From CAWCJL01 sp963795775 (lineage in GTDB: Bacteria; Acidobacteriota; Terriglobia; Terriglobales; Acidobacteriaceae): a stretch of 64,000 nucleotides of DNA. The notes under the pieces were generated by a model that was not told the origin of the DNA, did no database searches, and saw nothing but the letters and a program-made list of their open reading frames with translations. Shown one piece after another: positions 1 through 8,965 of this stretch. Each line of letters opens with the position of its first letter. Position 1 is the stretch's first letter. The stretch covers positions 310,001 through 374,000 of the forward strand of contig CAWCJL010000008.1 in assembly GCA_963795775.1 (NCBI GenBank). The letters are read 5' to 3'. Position numbers and translations under genes: made by a program.

Positions 1-42
1 TCTGTTCCGGCACGCCGCATCAAGATCATGGATTACGAGTAA
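1..42 (+). CDS. C-terminal tail of an unidentified gene (5' end outside window)
   Basis: Frame 1 is open from the window edge and ends SVPARRIKIMDYE followed by TAA at 40-42. A short basic stretch with an acidic terminus and a clean stop would fit the end of a protein entering from the left. Fourteen codons are too few to identify a family or to exclude chance. The next gene is convergent and ends at 84, leaving only about 40 bp between them. Confidence 0.3.
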   Translation, partial: SVPARRIKIMDYE

Positions 43-83
43 CCTCCTTCACTGCTTTGGCGTTACTCGAAGCTGCTAGACGT

Positions 84-632
84 TCACTGAGCGTTGCTGT
101 CACCATCGGAGTCTCGGTCGGCCTCAACATTCGGGCCGCAGACGTAACCTCGATAGATCAAATTGAAGGTTCCCAAACCCGCGCCACCAAAGACATTGTG
201 AGCCCGTCCTTTGTACGACATTCGGCCGGTGGCTCCGGCGTACTTGCCCGATCCCCCCGTTATGGTAAAGGTGGCGTTTTCCCTGAAATCACCCGGAGGC
301 TTGCCTGGAACGGGAGTGAGCGTATTAGCACAGGTGCCGGTCAACATATCGCCCCCATTCGTCACGAAAACGTCGAAAGACGTCGCATGTAGCACGATCA
401 AAGGCGCTGGTGCTGGATTAAAGCTGGTGATGAGCGCTGTGTGGGCGCCATTCAGCACACCATCCACATTTCCCAAAACCCTTCCCAGAGGATCGTTTGG
501 GGCAGCAATAATGGTTTCCGTGATGCCGCCACGGACGTGGCGACAGTCTGCCCGCGCCCCCATGGCCGTACCGAGCACCGCGAAGCACAGTACGCCTGCT
601 AGTTTTGCGTTAGCTTTCATGAAATCCGTCAT
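84..632 (-). CDS. secreted hypothetical protein, beta-barrel (dirigent / allene-oxide-cyclase-like) character
   Basis: The 182-residue product begins with a typical signal peptide: a short basic N-terminus, a hydrophobic core around residues 10-24 and an AxA-type end near GARA. It should therefore be exported. The start is supported by GAGGAG about 7 bases upstream; an internal Met at residue 5 is the alternative. The mature part is rich in Gly, Thr and Asn and carries ITGGSGKYAGATG, a motif reminiscent of secreted allene-oxide-cyclase-barrel / dirigent-like proteins. Two or three cysteines (near residues 31, 100 and 165) could form a disulfide. No enzymatic residues are recognisable. The family assignment is an impression from the motif only. 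Confidence 0.7.
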   Translation of the reverse strand: MTDFMKANAKLAGVLCFAVLGTAMGARADCRHVRGGITETIIAAPNDPLGRVLGNVDGVLNGAHTALITSFNPAPAPLIVLHATSFDVFVTNGGDMLTGTCANTLTPVPGKPPGDFRENATFTITGGSGKYAGATGRMSYKGRAHNVFGGAGLGTFNLIYRGYVCGPNVEADRDSDGDSNAQ

Positions 633-877
633 ATCGATTCTCCTCGCTAATGCGATCTGCGTTGGCGGTTCACTCGGCCGCCTGAAGCATCTGCAGTCTG
701 CGCCGTCATCCCACTTGGCTCAATGCATCGGAGGTAAACGCTCCATCAACTGCTTCTCTCCCGCTTGTGCGCTGATTCTCAACGGCTTAACAGTCCTCAT
801 CTACTGCGTGGGCAAGTTCTGAGGGCGGCAAGTGGGAACGGTGCTAGACTCCTTGCCAGCCCAGAGGAGCGTTCGAT

Positions 878-3136
878 ATGGGCACGCAGGTCAGCTCGGT
901 ACGGGTCTGGCGCTTCGGTGTGTTCGAGGCCGACGCGCAAAGCGGAGAACTGCGCCGCAACGGGAACCTCGTAAAGCTGCAGGAGCAGCCGGCGCGCATT
1001 CTGATTTTCCTGCTGGAACACGCAGGAGAGATGGTGACGCGCGAAGCGCTCCGCCAGCGCCTGTGGCCTCCAGATACGTTCGTCGATTTCGACCATAGCC
1101 TGAACACGGCGGTCAAAAAGCTGCGCGAAGTGCTGGGAGATTCGGCAGATAAGCCGCTTTACATCGAGACGATACCGCGGAAGGGCTATCGATTTGTCGC
1201 ACCTGTGGAGGAAGTCCCTGCCATCGTGACCTCCCGCGCGGACCCAGCACCGAATGGAATCGTCACCTCTCCGCATTTCGTGCCGCCCGGGATGGAGGAG
1301 GTGGGCCAGGATCAAGCGAGATTACAAATCGTAGAAGCGCGCAGTAAGCAACCCGCTCGCACTCCTTCGCCCAGAATTCGGCTAGCACTTTTGACGCTGG
1401 CCATCATAACCGTGCTCGTCATCTCAGGTTGGTTCGCTTGGCACGCTTTACGGAAATCGCATTTGGAAGCCCAAGATGCAGCATCTCCGAACCTGCACGT
1501 CGTGCCGGTCACGAATATGACGGGCTATGTCGATAACCCCGCATTCTCGCCGGACGGCCGCCAGATCGCCTTTACATGGCAGCCGGCAGACCAGGCGCGG
1601 AATGATATTTACATTCAAATGATCGGCAATGAAGTGCCTCTTCGACTCACTCACAATACGAGCGGCTTCGTTGACTTTCCTCAGTGGTCCCCTGACGGGC
1701 GGCAGGTTGCGTTCACATCGTGCGCAGGGACAAGAGACGGGATCTACGTCGCGCCGGCACTCGGCGGGGCCGAACGTCTGCTAGCTCAGATTGACTGCCG
1801 CTACTGGGGCTGGCGGCGATGGGGCGGCGGACGGCCCACGTGGACTGCGGATGGTAAGAATCTGTTGTTTACTGACCGGTGCGCGGCGGGAGGACCCCAG
1901 GGCGTCGTGATCTTCTCCCTCGACACTGGCGGCAAGCGTTGTATCACGGCGCCGGATTCTCCAAACAGCTACGACTTTATGGAAGCGCTCTCTCCTGACG
2001 GCAAGACGGTGGCGTTTCTTCGGGGAACCAGCATTACCATATCTGATATTTACACCGTTCCTGTATCCGGGGGTGCGGCACGCCGCCTGACCTCGGAGAA
2101 TCACGCAATTCCCTCGCTTATGTGGACACCTGATGGACATTCGATCGTCTTCGAATCCGACCGCGGAATCACCATGGGCACATGGAGGATACCCGCGAGC
2201 GGCGGAACCATCCGGCCCGAGGCCGTTTATCCTCGGGCAGGAACATTCTCTAACCAGGGACGCTTCGCATATGCGCAAAAATTGCGGATGGAACGTGCCA
2301 TCTGGCACGTGCAACTCTCCTCGCCGGGTGGAAAGACAGTGGAGCTGCGGAAGCTCGCCCACTCGCAATCTACGCAGGAACAAATGGACATCTCCCCGGA
2401 CAAAACTCGGATTGCTTTTCAATCAGACCGCACAGGTGCGGCCGAGATATGGTTGAGCAGCAGGGACGGAGACGAGCCGTTCCAGCTCACCTCTCTCGGC
2501 CGCTTCTCAGGTACGCCGCGATGGTCCCCCGACGGACACTGGATCGCTTTTGACTCGCGGCCCAAGGGGCGATCCGAAATCTACTTGATAGATGTGGAAG
2601 GTAGAAACCTTCGTTTGGTCACCGACAACGATTTCGACAACATTACGGCAAGCTGGTCTCGCGATGGCAAATGGATTTATTACAGCTCGATGCGTGCGGG
2701 AGAATATCAGGTCTGGAAGCACTCTCTCGCAGACGGCTCGGAGTTGCAACTCACACGTCGGGGTGGAGTAACGCCACTCGAATCCTACGATGGCCGGACC
2801 ATTTACTACACAAGGTGGCATGAGCCCGGAATCTGGAGCGTGCCTGTGAATGGAGGTAACGAGAATCTGGTGATTGCTGGCAAGCCCCAGACCGGCTGGT
2901 GGGGTTCCTGGGCGGTCACCGATACAGGCTTGTACCTAATGGACGCCGATGCCCAGCCGCGTTCTACGCTCGATTTTTATAACTTCTCGACGCACAAACT
3001 CGCTCCGGTTCTCCGGCTGGAAAAGGCTCCATGCTCAAACCGTCCGGCCGTCAGTGCGTCTCGAGATTCGCGCGACATCTTCGTATCGGAGTGCGACTAC
3101 CAGAGCGTAGTCAAGATGATGGAGAACTTCCGTTAA
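878..3136 (+). CDS. membrane-anchored winged-helix regulator with TolB-like PD40 beta-propeller
   Basis: Residues about 10-110 form an OmpR/CadC-type winged-helix DNA-binding domain, ending in the typical IPRKGYRFVAPV. A single membrane segment lies near 168-190. The rest, about residues 205-740, carries at least eight PD40/TolB repeats of the form (W/F)SPDG-x2-IAF, which would fold as a periplasmic beta-propeller. This ToxR/CadC-like layout places DNA binding in the cytoplasm and sensing outside. The architecture is a hallmark of Acidobacteriota, where many paralogues occur; no ligand or target gene is known for this one. The start is set by GAGGAG about 9 bases upstream of the ATG. No partner gene is adjacent, so it is probably monocistronic. 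Confidence 0.88.
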   Translation: MGTQVSSVRVWRFGVFEADAQSGELRRNGNLVKLQEQPARILIFLLEHAGEMVTREALRQRLWPPDTFVDFDHSLNTAVKKLREVLGDSADKPLYIETIPRKGYRFVAPVEEVPAIVTSRADPAPNGIVTSPHFVPPGMEEVGQDQARLQIVEARSKQPARTPSPRIRLALLTLAIITVLVISGWFAWHALRKSHLEAQDAASPNLHVVPVTNMTGYVDNPAFSPDGRQIAFTWQPADQARNDIYIQMIGNEVPLRLTHNTSGFVDFPQWSPDGRQVAFTSCAGTRDGIYVAPALGGAERLLAQIDCRYWGWRRWGGGRPTWTADGKNLLFTDRCAAGGPQGVVIFSLDTGGKRCITAPDSPNSYDFMEALSPDGKTVAFLRGTSITISDIYTVPVSGGAARRLTSENHAIPSLMWTPDGHSIVFESDRGITMGTWRIPASGGTIRPEAVYPRAGTFSNQGRFAYAQKLRMERAIWHVQLSSPGGKTVELRKLAHSQSTQEQMDISPDKTRIAFQSDRTGAAEIWLSSRDGDEPFQLTSLGRFSGTPRWSPDGHWIAFDSRPKGRSEIYLIDVEGRNLRLVTDNDFDNITASWSRDGKWIYYSSMRAGEYQVWKHSLADGSELQLTRRGGVTPLESYDGRTIYYTRWHEPGIWSVPVNGGNENLVIAGKPQTGWWGSWAVTDTGLYLMDADAQPRSTLDFYNFSTHKLAPVLRLEKAPCSNRPAVSASRDSRDIFVSECDYQSVVKMMENFR

Positions 3137-3377
3137 CTTCGATTCTCGTACTGAAATTCGAACCACTCAGGGCAAGCCCCGAAAAATTGCGCACGCTCGA
3201 GGCTTTTCCTTTTTTGGAATGCCGACGCCCGTTGGCTGACCTAAGTACTCTGAGGGGAACTGCAAACGTAACCGGATCGAGCACACGGCAGAGCACAATG
3301 GGGCATCTTTAACGGCCGTGCAGCCCCAGGCACTGTGTAGCGCCGGGGTACTTCAGCTCCTTACGAGAGGTCCAGCT

Positions 3378-4332
3378 ATGCGATTCAGGATCACTGCTCT
3401 TTCCATTGCAACTCTTTCCGTTGCCCTCTGCGGCATCGGCCGTGCAGACTCCGATCACGATCACGACAACGACCAGGACCATCACCATTTCAACACCCAT
3501 CGCGCCGACAAGGACGACTGCGGCGATCATGACGGCGGCGGGGACCGGGATAAGGGTGGGGACAAGGACGGCGGCGGGGACGACGGAGGCTCGGGCGGCC
3601 CCGGTTCCGGCCCGGGTTCCAGCACATCCGGCTCACAACTGAATGCCGGTGGCCTGTACATCCTGCAAGCCGCGCCGGGCAGGGACATGAAAGCGTCGTT
3701 CTACCCCACCTACCCCATTGACGTGCTGGTGAACGACACTACCTGCCTGGTGCAGAATGCGCCTTTCCCGAGCACGCAGGGCAGCTTTGTGGAGGGCGCG
3801 GGCACCTATGATCTGAAGATCAGCCCGGCGAATCCGGCAGCACCGTGCACGAACGGCTTCGTGCGCGAGACGCAGGCGGTGGTGACCGCGGGACAGGCTA
3901 CGTTCGTTGCGGTTGCGCTCAGTCAGCAGTCCACCATGACGACCTACACCTTCAACCTGCCGCTGCCGAGATTGCAGCCGCACACGGCGGAGCTGGTGAT
4001 TGCCCACGCTGCCGATGCGCCTCCGCTCGATCCAGGTTCGACAACTGCGCCCTTGGGAAGCACCCCCGGTCGGCAGTGTTACGGGTGGGCTCGCTTCCGT
4101 GTCGCCGAACTACAATCCTTCGCTAAGCCTGAGTGCCGGGCAGAGCGTCTCGTTCGTTCTTCCCGCAGGCCCCCTGAACGGCAGTATTTACTTCGCGGGC
4201 AGCAACCAGGCAGCGATAGGGCCGATCTCCGATGTGCTGCATTCGCGGAGCATGACATTGTTTTTCATCGTTGGCTCCGCGCAAACGGGCACGCTGCAAT
4301 TGATGAAGGCTAAGATTCCGGACGTGTTCTAA
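3378..4332 (+). CDS. secreted DUF4397-like protein with His/Asp/Gly-rich linker, frameshifted
   Basis: Translation from ATG 3378 (GAGAGG just upstream) gives a signal peptide of about 22 residues. A low-complexity segment rich in His, Asp, Lys and Gly follows (roughly residues 24-85). Next comes a beta-rich domain resembling DUF4397, a cell-surface domain of unknown role. The frame is lost near the CCCCC run at 4063-4067. The sequence resumes one base out of phase with VGSVTGGLASVSPNYN and ends KAKIPDVF at 4332, so one extra base explains the break. The tail contains SIYFAGSNQ and LFFIVGSAQTG strands typical of the domain end. The His/Asp segment could bind divalent metal, but that is inference. 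A strong hairpin terminator follows. Confidence 0.65.
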
Positions 4333-4339
4333 ACAGAAA

Positions 4340-4374
4340 AGGCGAAGACCACGGATGGTGCGCGGTCTTCGCCT
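4340..4374. terminator. bidirectional intrinsic terminator
   Basis: An 11-bp perfect stem (AGGCGAAGACC at 4340-4350 pairs with 4364-4374) lies between two convergent genes. Its A/T-rich flanks (CAGAAAA on one side, GGCTTTC on the other) suit termination from both directions. Confidence 0.75.
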
Positions 4375-4390
4375 GGCTTTCTCGAAGGTC

Positions 4391-5272
4391 CTACTTCGCG
4401 GTTTTTGCGTCCTTCTCGATTGCCGCCCACTCGGCATCCGAGAGTTTCACGTCAGCAGCGGCCACGTTCTCTTCCAGGTGCTGGACGGAGGAGGTCCCGG
4501 GAATGGGCAGCATGACCGGTGAGCGATGGAGCAGCCACGCGAGCGAGAGCTGCGAAACGGTGATGCCGTGGCGCTTGGCTACACTGTCCAGCGGACCGCC
4601 TTCGCGCGCCAACTTGCCGGCGGCAACCGGGAACCAGGGAATGAAGCCGAGCTTGTGCTCCTCACAGTACTGGACCACGTCTTCATGGCGGCGGTCGCCG
4701 AGATTGTACTGGTTCTGCACGCTCACGATCTCAACCACCTTGCGCGCCTGATCGATCTCGTCCGGCTTCACTTCGGAAAGGCCGATGTGGCGGACCTTGC
4801 CCTGCTCCTGGAGTTTTTTAACGGCACCGAGAGACTCTTCGACCGGGACCTTGGGGTCAATGCGGTGCAATTGCCAAAGGTCGATGCGTTCAAGTTTCAA
4901 GCGGCGGAGGCTCATCTCGACCTCCTGCTGCAGGTACTCCGGACGCCCCACAGGCAGCCACTGATTTGGCCCGGTGCGCACCAGTCCTCCCTTGGTGGCG
5001 ATGACCAGGTCTTTGGGATAGGGATGGAGCGCTTCGGCGATCAACTCTTCGCTAACATAAGGCCCGTAAGAGTCGGCTGTGTCGATGAAATCGACGCCCA
5101 ATTCGACCGCGCGCTGCAGAACCTTGATAGCGGCGCCGTGGTCTTTTGGCGCACCCCAGATGCCCTCGCCGGTGATGCGCATCGCACCGTACCCGAGCCG
5201 GTGAATGGGCAGATCTCCGCCCAACTGAAAGGTACCGCTCGCCTGCGCTGTCACTGCTGTATTTGTGCTCAT
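4391..5272 (-). CDS. aldo/keto reductase
   Basis: At 293 residues this is a normal-length AKR TIM barrel that would reduce carbonyl compounds with NADPH in the cytosol. The catalytic tetrad is visible as Asp64 (DFIDTADSYG), Tyr69, Lys94 (IATKGG) and His136 (LWQLHR). The C-terminal cofactor-binding part, LLHRSPVMLPIPGTSS, matches the class. The substrate cannot be told. The sequence most resembles oxidoreductases of the YajO/pyridoxal-reductase-like group that act on small aldehydes. The gene is monocistronic, convergent with the upstream-listed secreted protein, and shares the terminator at 4340-4374. The ribosome-binding site is weak. Confidence 0.92.
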   Translation of the reverse strand: MSTNTAVTAQASGTFQLGGDLPIHRLGYGAMRITGEGIWGAPKDHGAAIKVLQRAVELGVDFIDTADSYGPYVSEELIAEALHPYPKDLVIATKGGLVRTGPNQWLPVGRPEYLQQEVEMSLRRLKLERIDLWQLHRIDPKVPVEESLGAVKKLQEQGKVRHIGLSEVKPDEIDQARKVVEIVSVQNQYNLGDRRHEDVVQYCEEHKLGFIPWFPVAAGKLAREGGPLDSVAKRHGITVSQLSLAWLLHRSPVMLPIPGTSSVQHLEENVAAADVKLSDAEWAAIEKDAKTAK

Positions 5273-5370
5273 GCCTAGATAAGATGCGTGCGGCAGCGCG
5301 AAGATGCGAGCCGGACGGGAACCACACCGGCTCCGGCTCCGTAATATCGAGCGAGAGGTTTAAAGCGAAA

Positions 5371-5799
5371 ATGACTCAGCCCCTGGTACTCCCGCCCATG
5401 TCAGAGCAGCAACAGGCCGCGTTCTACGCTCATTACCGCGCGGTGGAAAAAGACGAGGTGATGGGCGTGCTGCTGGCGGTGTTTCTGGGCGGCTTCGGGG
5501 CGCATCACTTCTATCTCCGGCGTACGGGCACGGGGGTGCTATATCTGCTCTTCTGCTGGACCGGCATCACGTACTTTATCGGCTGGATTGAAGCATTCTT
5601 TATGCCGGGACGAGTGCGGCGCTTCAACCAGGAAATGGCTGCCTACCTGGCTGCCGCCGTCACTTCGGGCGGTGTGCAGGCGCCGGTTATTGCCGGACAA
5701 CTGCTTCCGCCGGAGCGGACCTGCCCGGCTTGCCACCATGCAACGATCGCCACAGCCCGCTTCTGCGGCCGGTGCGGGGCATCACTCGATCCTGCGTAA
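5371..5799 (+). CDS. TM2-domain membrane protein with C-terminal zinc ribbon
   Basis: The start at 5371 is chosen over upstream in-frame codons because the conserved part begins here and GAGAGG lies just upstream. The product is 142 residues. Around residues 27-80 it has a TM2 domain: two hydrophobic helices, a GxxGxHHFYLRRTGTG loop and a GWIEAFFMPGRVRRFN end. The last 25 residues form a zinc-ribbon with CPAC and CGRC pairs. Such proteins sit in the cytoplasmic membrane; their role is unknown. Nothing in the neighbourhood suggests a partner. Confidence 0.85.
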   Translation: MTQPLVLPPMSEQQQAAFYAHYRAVEKDEVMGVLLAVFLGGFGAHHFYLRRTGTGVLYLLFCWTGITYFIGWIEAFFMPGRVRRFNQEMAAYLAAAVTSGGVQAPVIAGQLLPPERTCPACHHATIATARFCGRCGASLDPA

Positions 5800-5831
5800 G
5801 GGCATGCAGCGGGAGCACGCCGGCGAGGCGC

Positions 5832-6218
5832 TCAGGCGCTATGCACAAGGCTGAACAGCAGAATCGCGAGGACGATGGCGCTGACCACGGTATACAGCCA
5901 GTCCCGCTCCAGGGCAAAGCCGCCAAGGGCAAAGACAACGCGAGCGACAGGTGTGGCGATCAGCAGCAGCAGACCGAGCTGGATGATGCCTCTGCCGCGC
6001 AGGGCCGCGGCTTCGCGCACAATGTCCGGAATGGAGCGGAAGTGGCTGGGAACGGAGTGGAAGGTGCGGTAGTCCGGGACGGGCCCCTCGTGGTGCTGCA
6101 GGTAGATTGCGCCGCCGATGAGAATCACGAGTGCGGCCAGGAACACGCCTATGCGGAGCATCATGCCCATGGCGACTTCGAGCTTCTGGTCTTCTGCCCG
6201 ATCCGGAATGTAAGCCAT
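5832..6218 (-). CDS. DUF1634 membrane protein, partner of the adjacent TSUP permease
   Basis: The protein has 128 residues and about three transmembrane helices, matching the DUF1634 family. That family is habitually encoded next to TauE/SafE permeases. I place the start at ATG 6218 (MAYIPD), not the ATG at 6239, because GGGAGG lies 8 bases upstream and the start then falls 2 bases after the stop of the preceding gene, which suggests translational coupling. It likely forms a small accessory subunit of the permease. Its function is not established for the family. Confidence 0.85.
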   Translation of the reverse strand: MAYIPDRAEDQKLEVAMGMMLRIGVFLAALVILIGGAIYLQHHEGPVPDYRTFHSVPSHFRSIPDIVREAAALRGRGIIQLGLLLLIATPVARVVFALGGFALERDWLYTVVSAIVLAILLFSLVHSA

Positions 6219-6220
6219 GC

Positions 6221-7057
6221 TCAAAGCCTCCCTGTCCATCCGCTATAGATCATCTCGACGCCGAGCACCACGATGACCACCGCGAAAAGGTAGCGGAGGG
6301 TGGCGACGCGCGCCTTGACCAGGATGCGCGAGCCGGCGAGCGAGCCGCCGAGCACACCCAGCATCACAGGCATGGCGAGGCCGGGATCGATGTAACCGCG
6401 GCTGAGATAAATGCCGGCGCTGGCCGCGGCCGTTACGCCGATCATGAAATTGCTGGTGGTGGTGGAAACCTTGAACGGGAGACGCATCGCCTGGTCCATG
6501 GCGAGCACCTTGACCGCTCCCGAGCCAATTCCCAACAGGCCGGAAAGGGTGCCGGCCAGGAACATCAGCCCGAAGCCCGCGGGCACGTGCTGCGCGCTGT
6601 AGGGCTCCGGTCCGCTGGCGCCGGGGAAGCTGCCGTGGAGCCGCAAACGCGTGGCCAGCGGGTCCAGGGGAGCGTTGGCTGCAGCCGCGCGCTTCTGGCG
6701 AAAGCTGCTGAACGCAGAATACAAAAGCACGATGCCGAAGATGATGCCAATGGCGTGGGTGGAGACCTTGGCCGCGAGATACGCGCCCATCAAGGCGCCG
6801 AGCGTGGTTGCGATCTCCAAAAACATGCCGATGCGGATATTGGAAAAACCTTCGCGCACATAGGCAGCGGCCGCGCCGGAGGAAGTGGCGATGACCGACA
6901 CCAGCGAGGCGCCGATGGCGTAACGGATGTCGATCTTGAACAGGAGTGCGAGTACCGGGACAATGACCACGCCACCACCCAGTCCGGTCAGCGCCCCGAG
7001 CAGGCCGGCGAGCAGGGATGTACCGAAAAGGATGGTCGAGAACTCAAGCAGGTTCAT
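6221..7057 (-). CDS. TauE/SafE (TSUP) family sulfite/organosulfonate-type permease
   Basis: This is a hydrophobic protein of about 278 residues with seven to eight membrane helices. It carries the TSUP signature glycines at the N-terminus (GLLGALTGLGGGVVIVP) and their repeat in the second half (GTLSGLLGIGSGAVKV). The family moves small anions such as sulfite, sulfonates or sulfoacetate across the inner membrane; the substrate here is unknown. A GTG at 7090 would add 11 residues, but the ATG at 7057 begins the conserved part. The gene is coupled to the DUF1634 gene downstream. The sulfatase locus 12 kb away is a possible sulfur-related link, but not a close one. Confidence 0.87.
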   Translation of the reverse strand: MNLLEFSTILFGTSLLAGLLGALTGLGGGVVIVPVLALLFKIDIRYAIGASLVSVIATSSGAAAAYVREGFSNIRIGMFLEIATTLGALMGAYLAAKVSTHAIGIIFGIVLLYSAFSSFRQKRAAAANAPLDPLATRLRLHGSFPGASGPEPYSAQHVPAGFGLMFLAGTLSGLLGIGSGAVKVLAMDQAMRLPFKVSTTTSNFMIGVTAAASAGIYLSRGYIDPGLAMPVMLGVLGGSLAGSRILVKARVATLRYLFAVVIVVLGVEMIYSGWTGRL

Positions 7058-7126
7058 GCGTTCCGCGGGCGAGCGAGGGGTTAGATGCACTCCGGAGGCT
7101 TGGCAGCCCCGCGCAGGAAGACAGGC

Positions 7127-8704
7127 TCAGTCCTGCTTCTCCTCGTGATATTCCTGCTCGGTATTAATCTCCCACAGGCTGCTCTTGTCCAGCTTGCCGG
7201 CGATGATGTTGTCCACGGCAGTCATGGCGGTCAGCATGGAGTGGTCCTGGTTGTTGTACTTGTGCATGCCGTTGCGGCCGACCAGGAAGAGGTTTTCGTA
7301 TCGGTCGAAATAGTGCCGGATTTCGTCGAAGCGGTCATACGTACCGAAGTACGCGGGGTACGTCTTGGGCACGCGGACCACGTGACCGTCCACCACGTCA
7401 CTCGCATGGAGGATGCCGATCTTCTCCACTTCGGAGATGGCGAACTGGAGCAGCTTGTCGTCCGGCATGCGCCAGAGTTCATCGGTGTCGTAGCAGAAAT
7501 ACTCGAGCCCGATCCAGACCTTGGTGGGGTCCGCCACCATGTAGGGGCTCCAGTTATTGAAAATCTGCAGGCGCCCGAGCAGCACGTCCGGCTCCTGGAT
7601 ATAGATCCAGGTGTCCTTGAGCGGCGAGCCATCCGGTTCGGTGACTGCGAGTTTGTTGACCAGGAGTCCTACAGTGACGAAGTCGCGATACATGAGCCCG
7701 TCGGAAACTTCGCGTACGTTTGCCGGCACGGGCTGGTCGATGCCGTTGACCAACTCGCGGACAGGCATCGTGGAAAAGAAGTAGTCGCCGGCAAATCGGC
7801 GACGCTCCCCGGTGGCGTTCACGGCAACGGCCGCGATCACCCGGTTTCCTTCGGTCTCAATCTTCTGGACGCGCCAGCCCAGCAGCACTTCCCCGCCCTT
7901 CTGCCGGACCAGGTCGGCCACATGCTCCCAGAGCTGGCCGGGGCCAAATTTCGGATACAGGAACTGCTCGATGAGCGAGGTCTCGGTGCCCTTCTGGGCA
8001 ATGCCCTCATTCTGGCCCTTTGTTCCCCGTAGCATTTTCTTGGCGAAGTGTGCGACCGCGCTCGAAAGCGAAAGTCCTTTGATGCGCTGCGCGCCCCATT
8101 CCGCGCTGATCTGGTCGCAGCGCACGCCCCACACCTTCTCCGTGTAGGACTTGAAGAAGGTGAGGTAGAGCTGGCGGCCAAAGCGGTTGATCAGGAAATC
8201 TTCCAGGCTCTTCTCCGGCTTGCGCTGATTGAACTTGGTCCACAGGTAGCTGGAGCCGACCTTCGCCGTGCGCGGGACACCCAGCTTCCGAATGGTGTCC
8301 CCGGTGAGGGTGATGGGGTACTCAAAGAAGCGCCGGAGAAAGTAGATCCGGCTCTTGCGCGGCCGCACCAGCATGACGAGATCGGGGTCCGCGGGCTCCT
8401 GCGCCTGCACCGGGTCGATGGTGAGGTGCTTATTGCGATACGAGACGCGGGAATGGCTCGCGTCGTCGGTGACCGGGGGCATCAGTTCCATCCACCACTG
8501 CATGACGCGGTCGGCCTTGGAGAAGAAGCGGTGACCTCCGATGTCCATCCGGTTCCCTTTGTAACGGATGGTGCGGGAGATCCCGCCGATCTCCTGGCTG
8601 GCTTCGAGCACCACCGGACGGATATCCGATTTACGCAGGAAATCGAGTGCGGCGGTAAGCCCGGCGGGGCCGGCACCGATGATAATGGCGGTCTTCTGAG
8701 TCAT
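7127..8704 (-). CDS. FAD-dependent oxidoreductase, UDP-galactopyranose mutase / amine-oxidase-like
   Basis: The 525-residue protein opens with a Rossmann FAD-binding motif IIIGAGPAGLTAALDFL at residues 7-23. A GGxxRT segment (EIGGISRTI) and a C-terminal FAD motif (LFLVGRNGMHKYNNQDHS) follow. The layout is that of protoporphyrinogen-oxidase / UDP-galactopyranose-mutase-like flavoproteins. In other genomes such proteins are found in cell-surface polysaccharide loci, so a sugar-nucleotide substrate is possible. No glycosyltransferases are adjacent here, so the substrate is open. The next gene is divergent, with 261 bp between them. Confidence 0.85.
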   Translation of the reverse strand: MTQKTAIIIGAGPAGLTAALDFLRKSDIRPVVLEASQEIGGISRTIRYKGNRMDIGGHRFFSKADRVMQWWMELMPPVTDDASHSRVSYRNKHLTIDPVQAQEPADPDLVMLVRPRKSRIYFLRRFFEYPITLTGDTIRKLGVPRTAKVGSSYLWTKFNQRKPEKSLEDFLINRFGRQLYLTFFKSYTEKVWGVRCDQISAEWGAQRIKGLSLSSAVAHFAKKMLRGTKGQNEGIAQKGTETSLIEQFLYPKFGPGQLWEHVADLVRQKGGEVLLGWRVQKIETEGNRVIAAVAVNATGERRRFAGDYFFSTMPVRELVNGIDQPVPANVREVSDGLMYRDFVTVGLLVNKLAVTEPDGSPLKDTWIYIQEPDVLLGRLQIFNNWSPYMVADPTKVWIGLEYFCYDTDELWRMPDDKLLQFAISEVEKIGILHASDVVDGHVVRVPKTYPAYFGTYDRFDEIRHYFDRYENLFLVGRNGMHKYNNQDHSMLTAMTAVDNIIAGKLDKSSLWEINTEQEYHEEKQD

Positions 8705-8912
8705 CGTGTTCTTTACAAATTAGCGGGCGCGGTGCACACCGATCCCTTGCTGAAGGCTACCATGCAGGGTAGTCACCTCCATGGTTACTGAAGTTGCATG
8801 CGCCCGATCAAGAACCGCGAGATCACGCCCGTGCCTCAAAACGTGAGCAGGACTTCTCTTGACGGCGCGTGTTAGGCTCGTATCCGGTCAGCGAGCGGGT
8901 GCTGAGTCGATG

Positions 8913-8927
8913 TATCGCAATGCGATA
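8913..8927. promoter_or_regulatory. 15-bp perfect dyad upstream of the radical SAM gene (candidate operator)
   Basis: TATCGCA-A-TGCGATA is a perfect inverted repeat around a single central base. It lies 38 bases upstream of the ATG at 8966, just before an A/T-rich stretch that could serve as a -10 region. Its size and symmetry suit a dimeric repressor. The binding protein is unknown. Confidence 0.4.
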
Positions 8928-8965
8928 TATGCTCCCGGCAGACCGGCCCGAAGGAGAACAACCTG

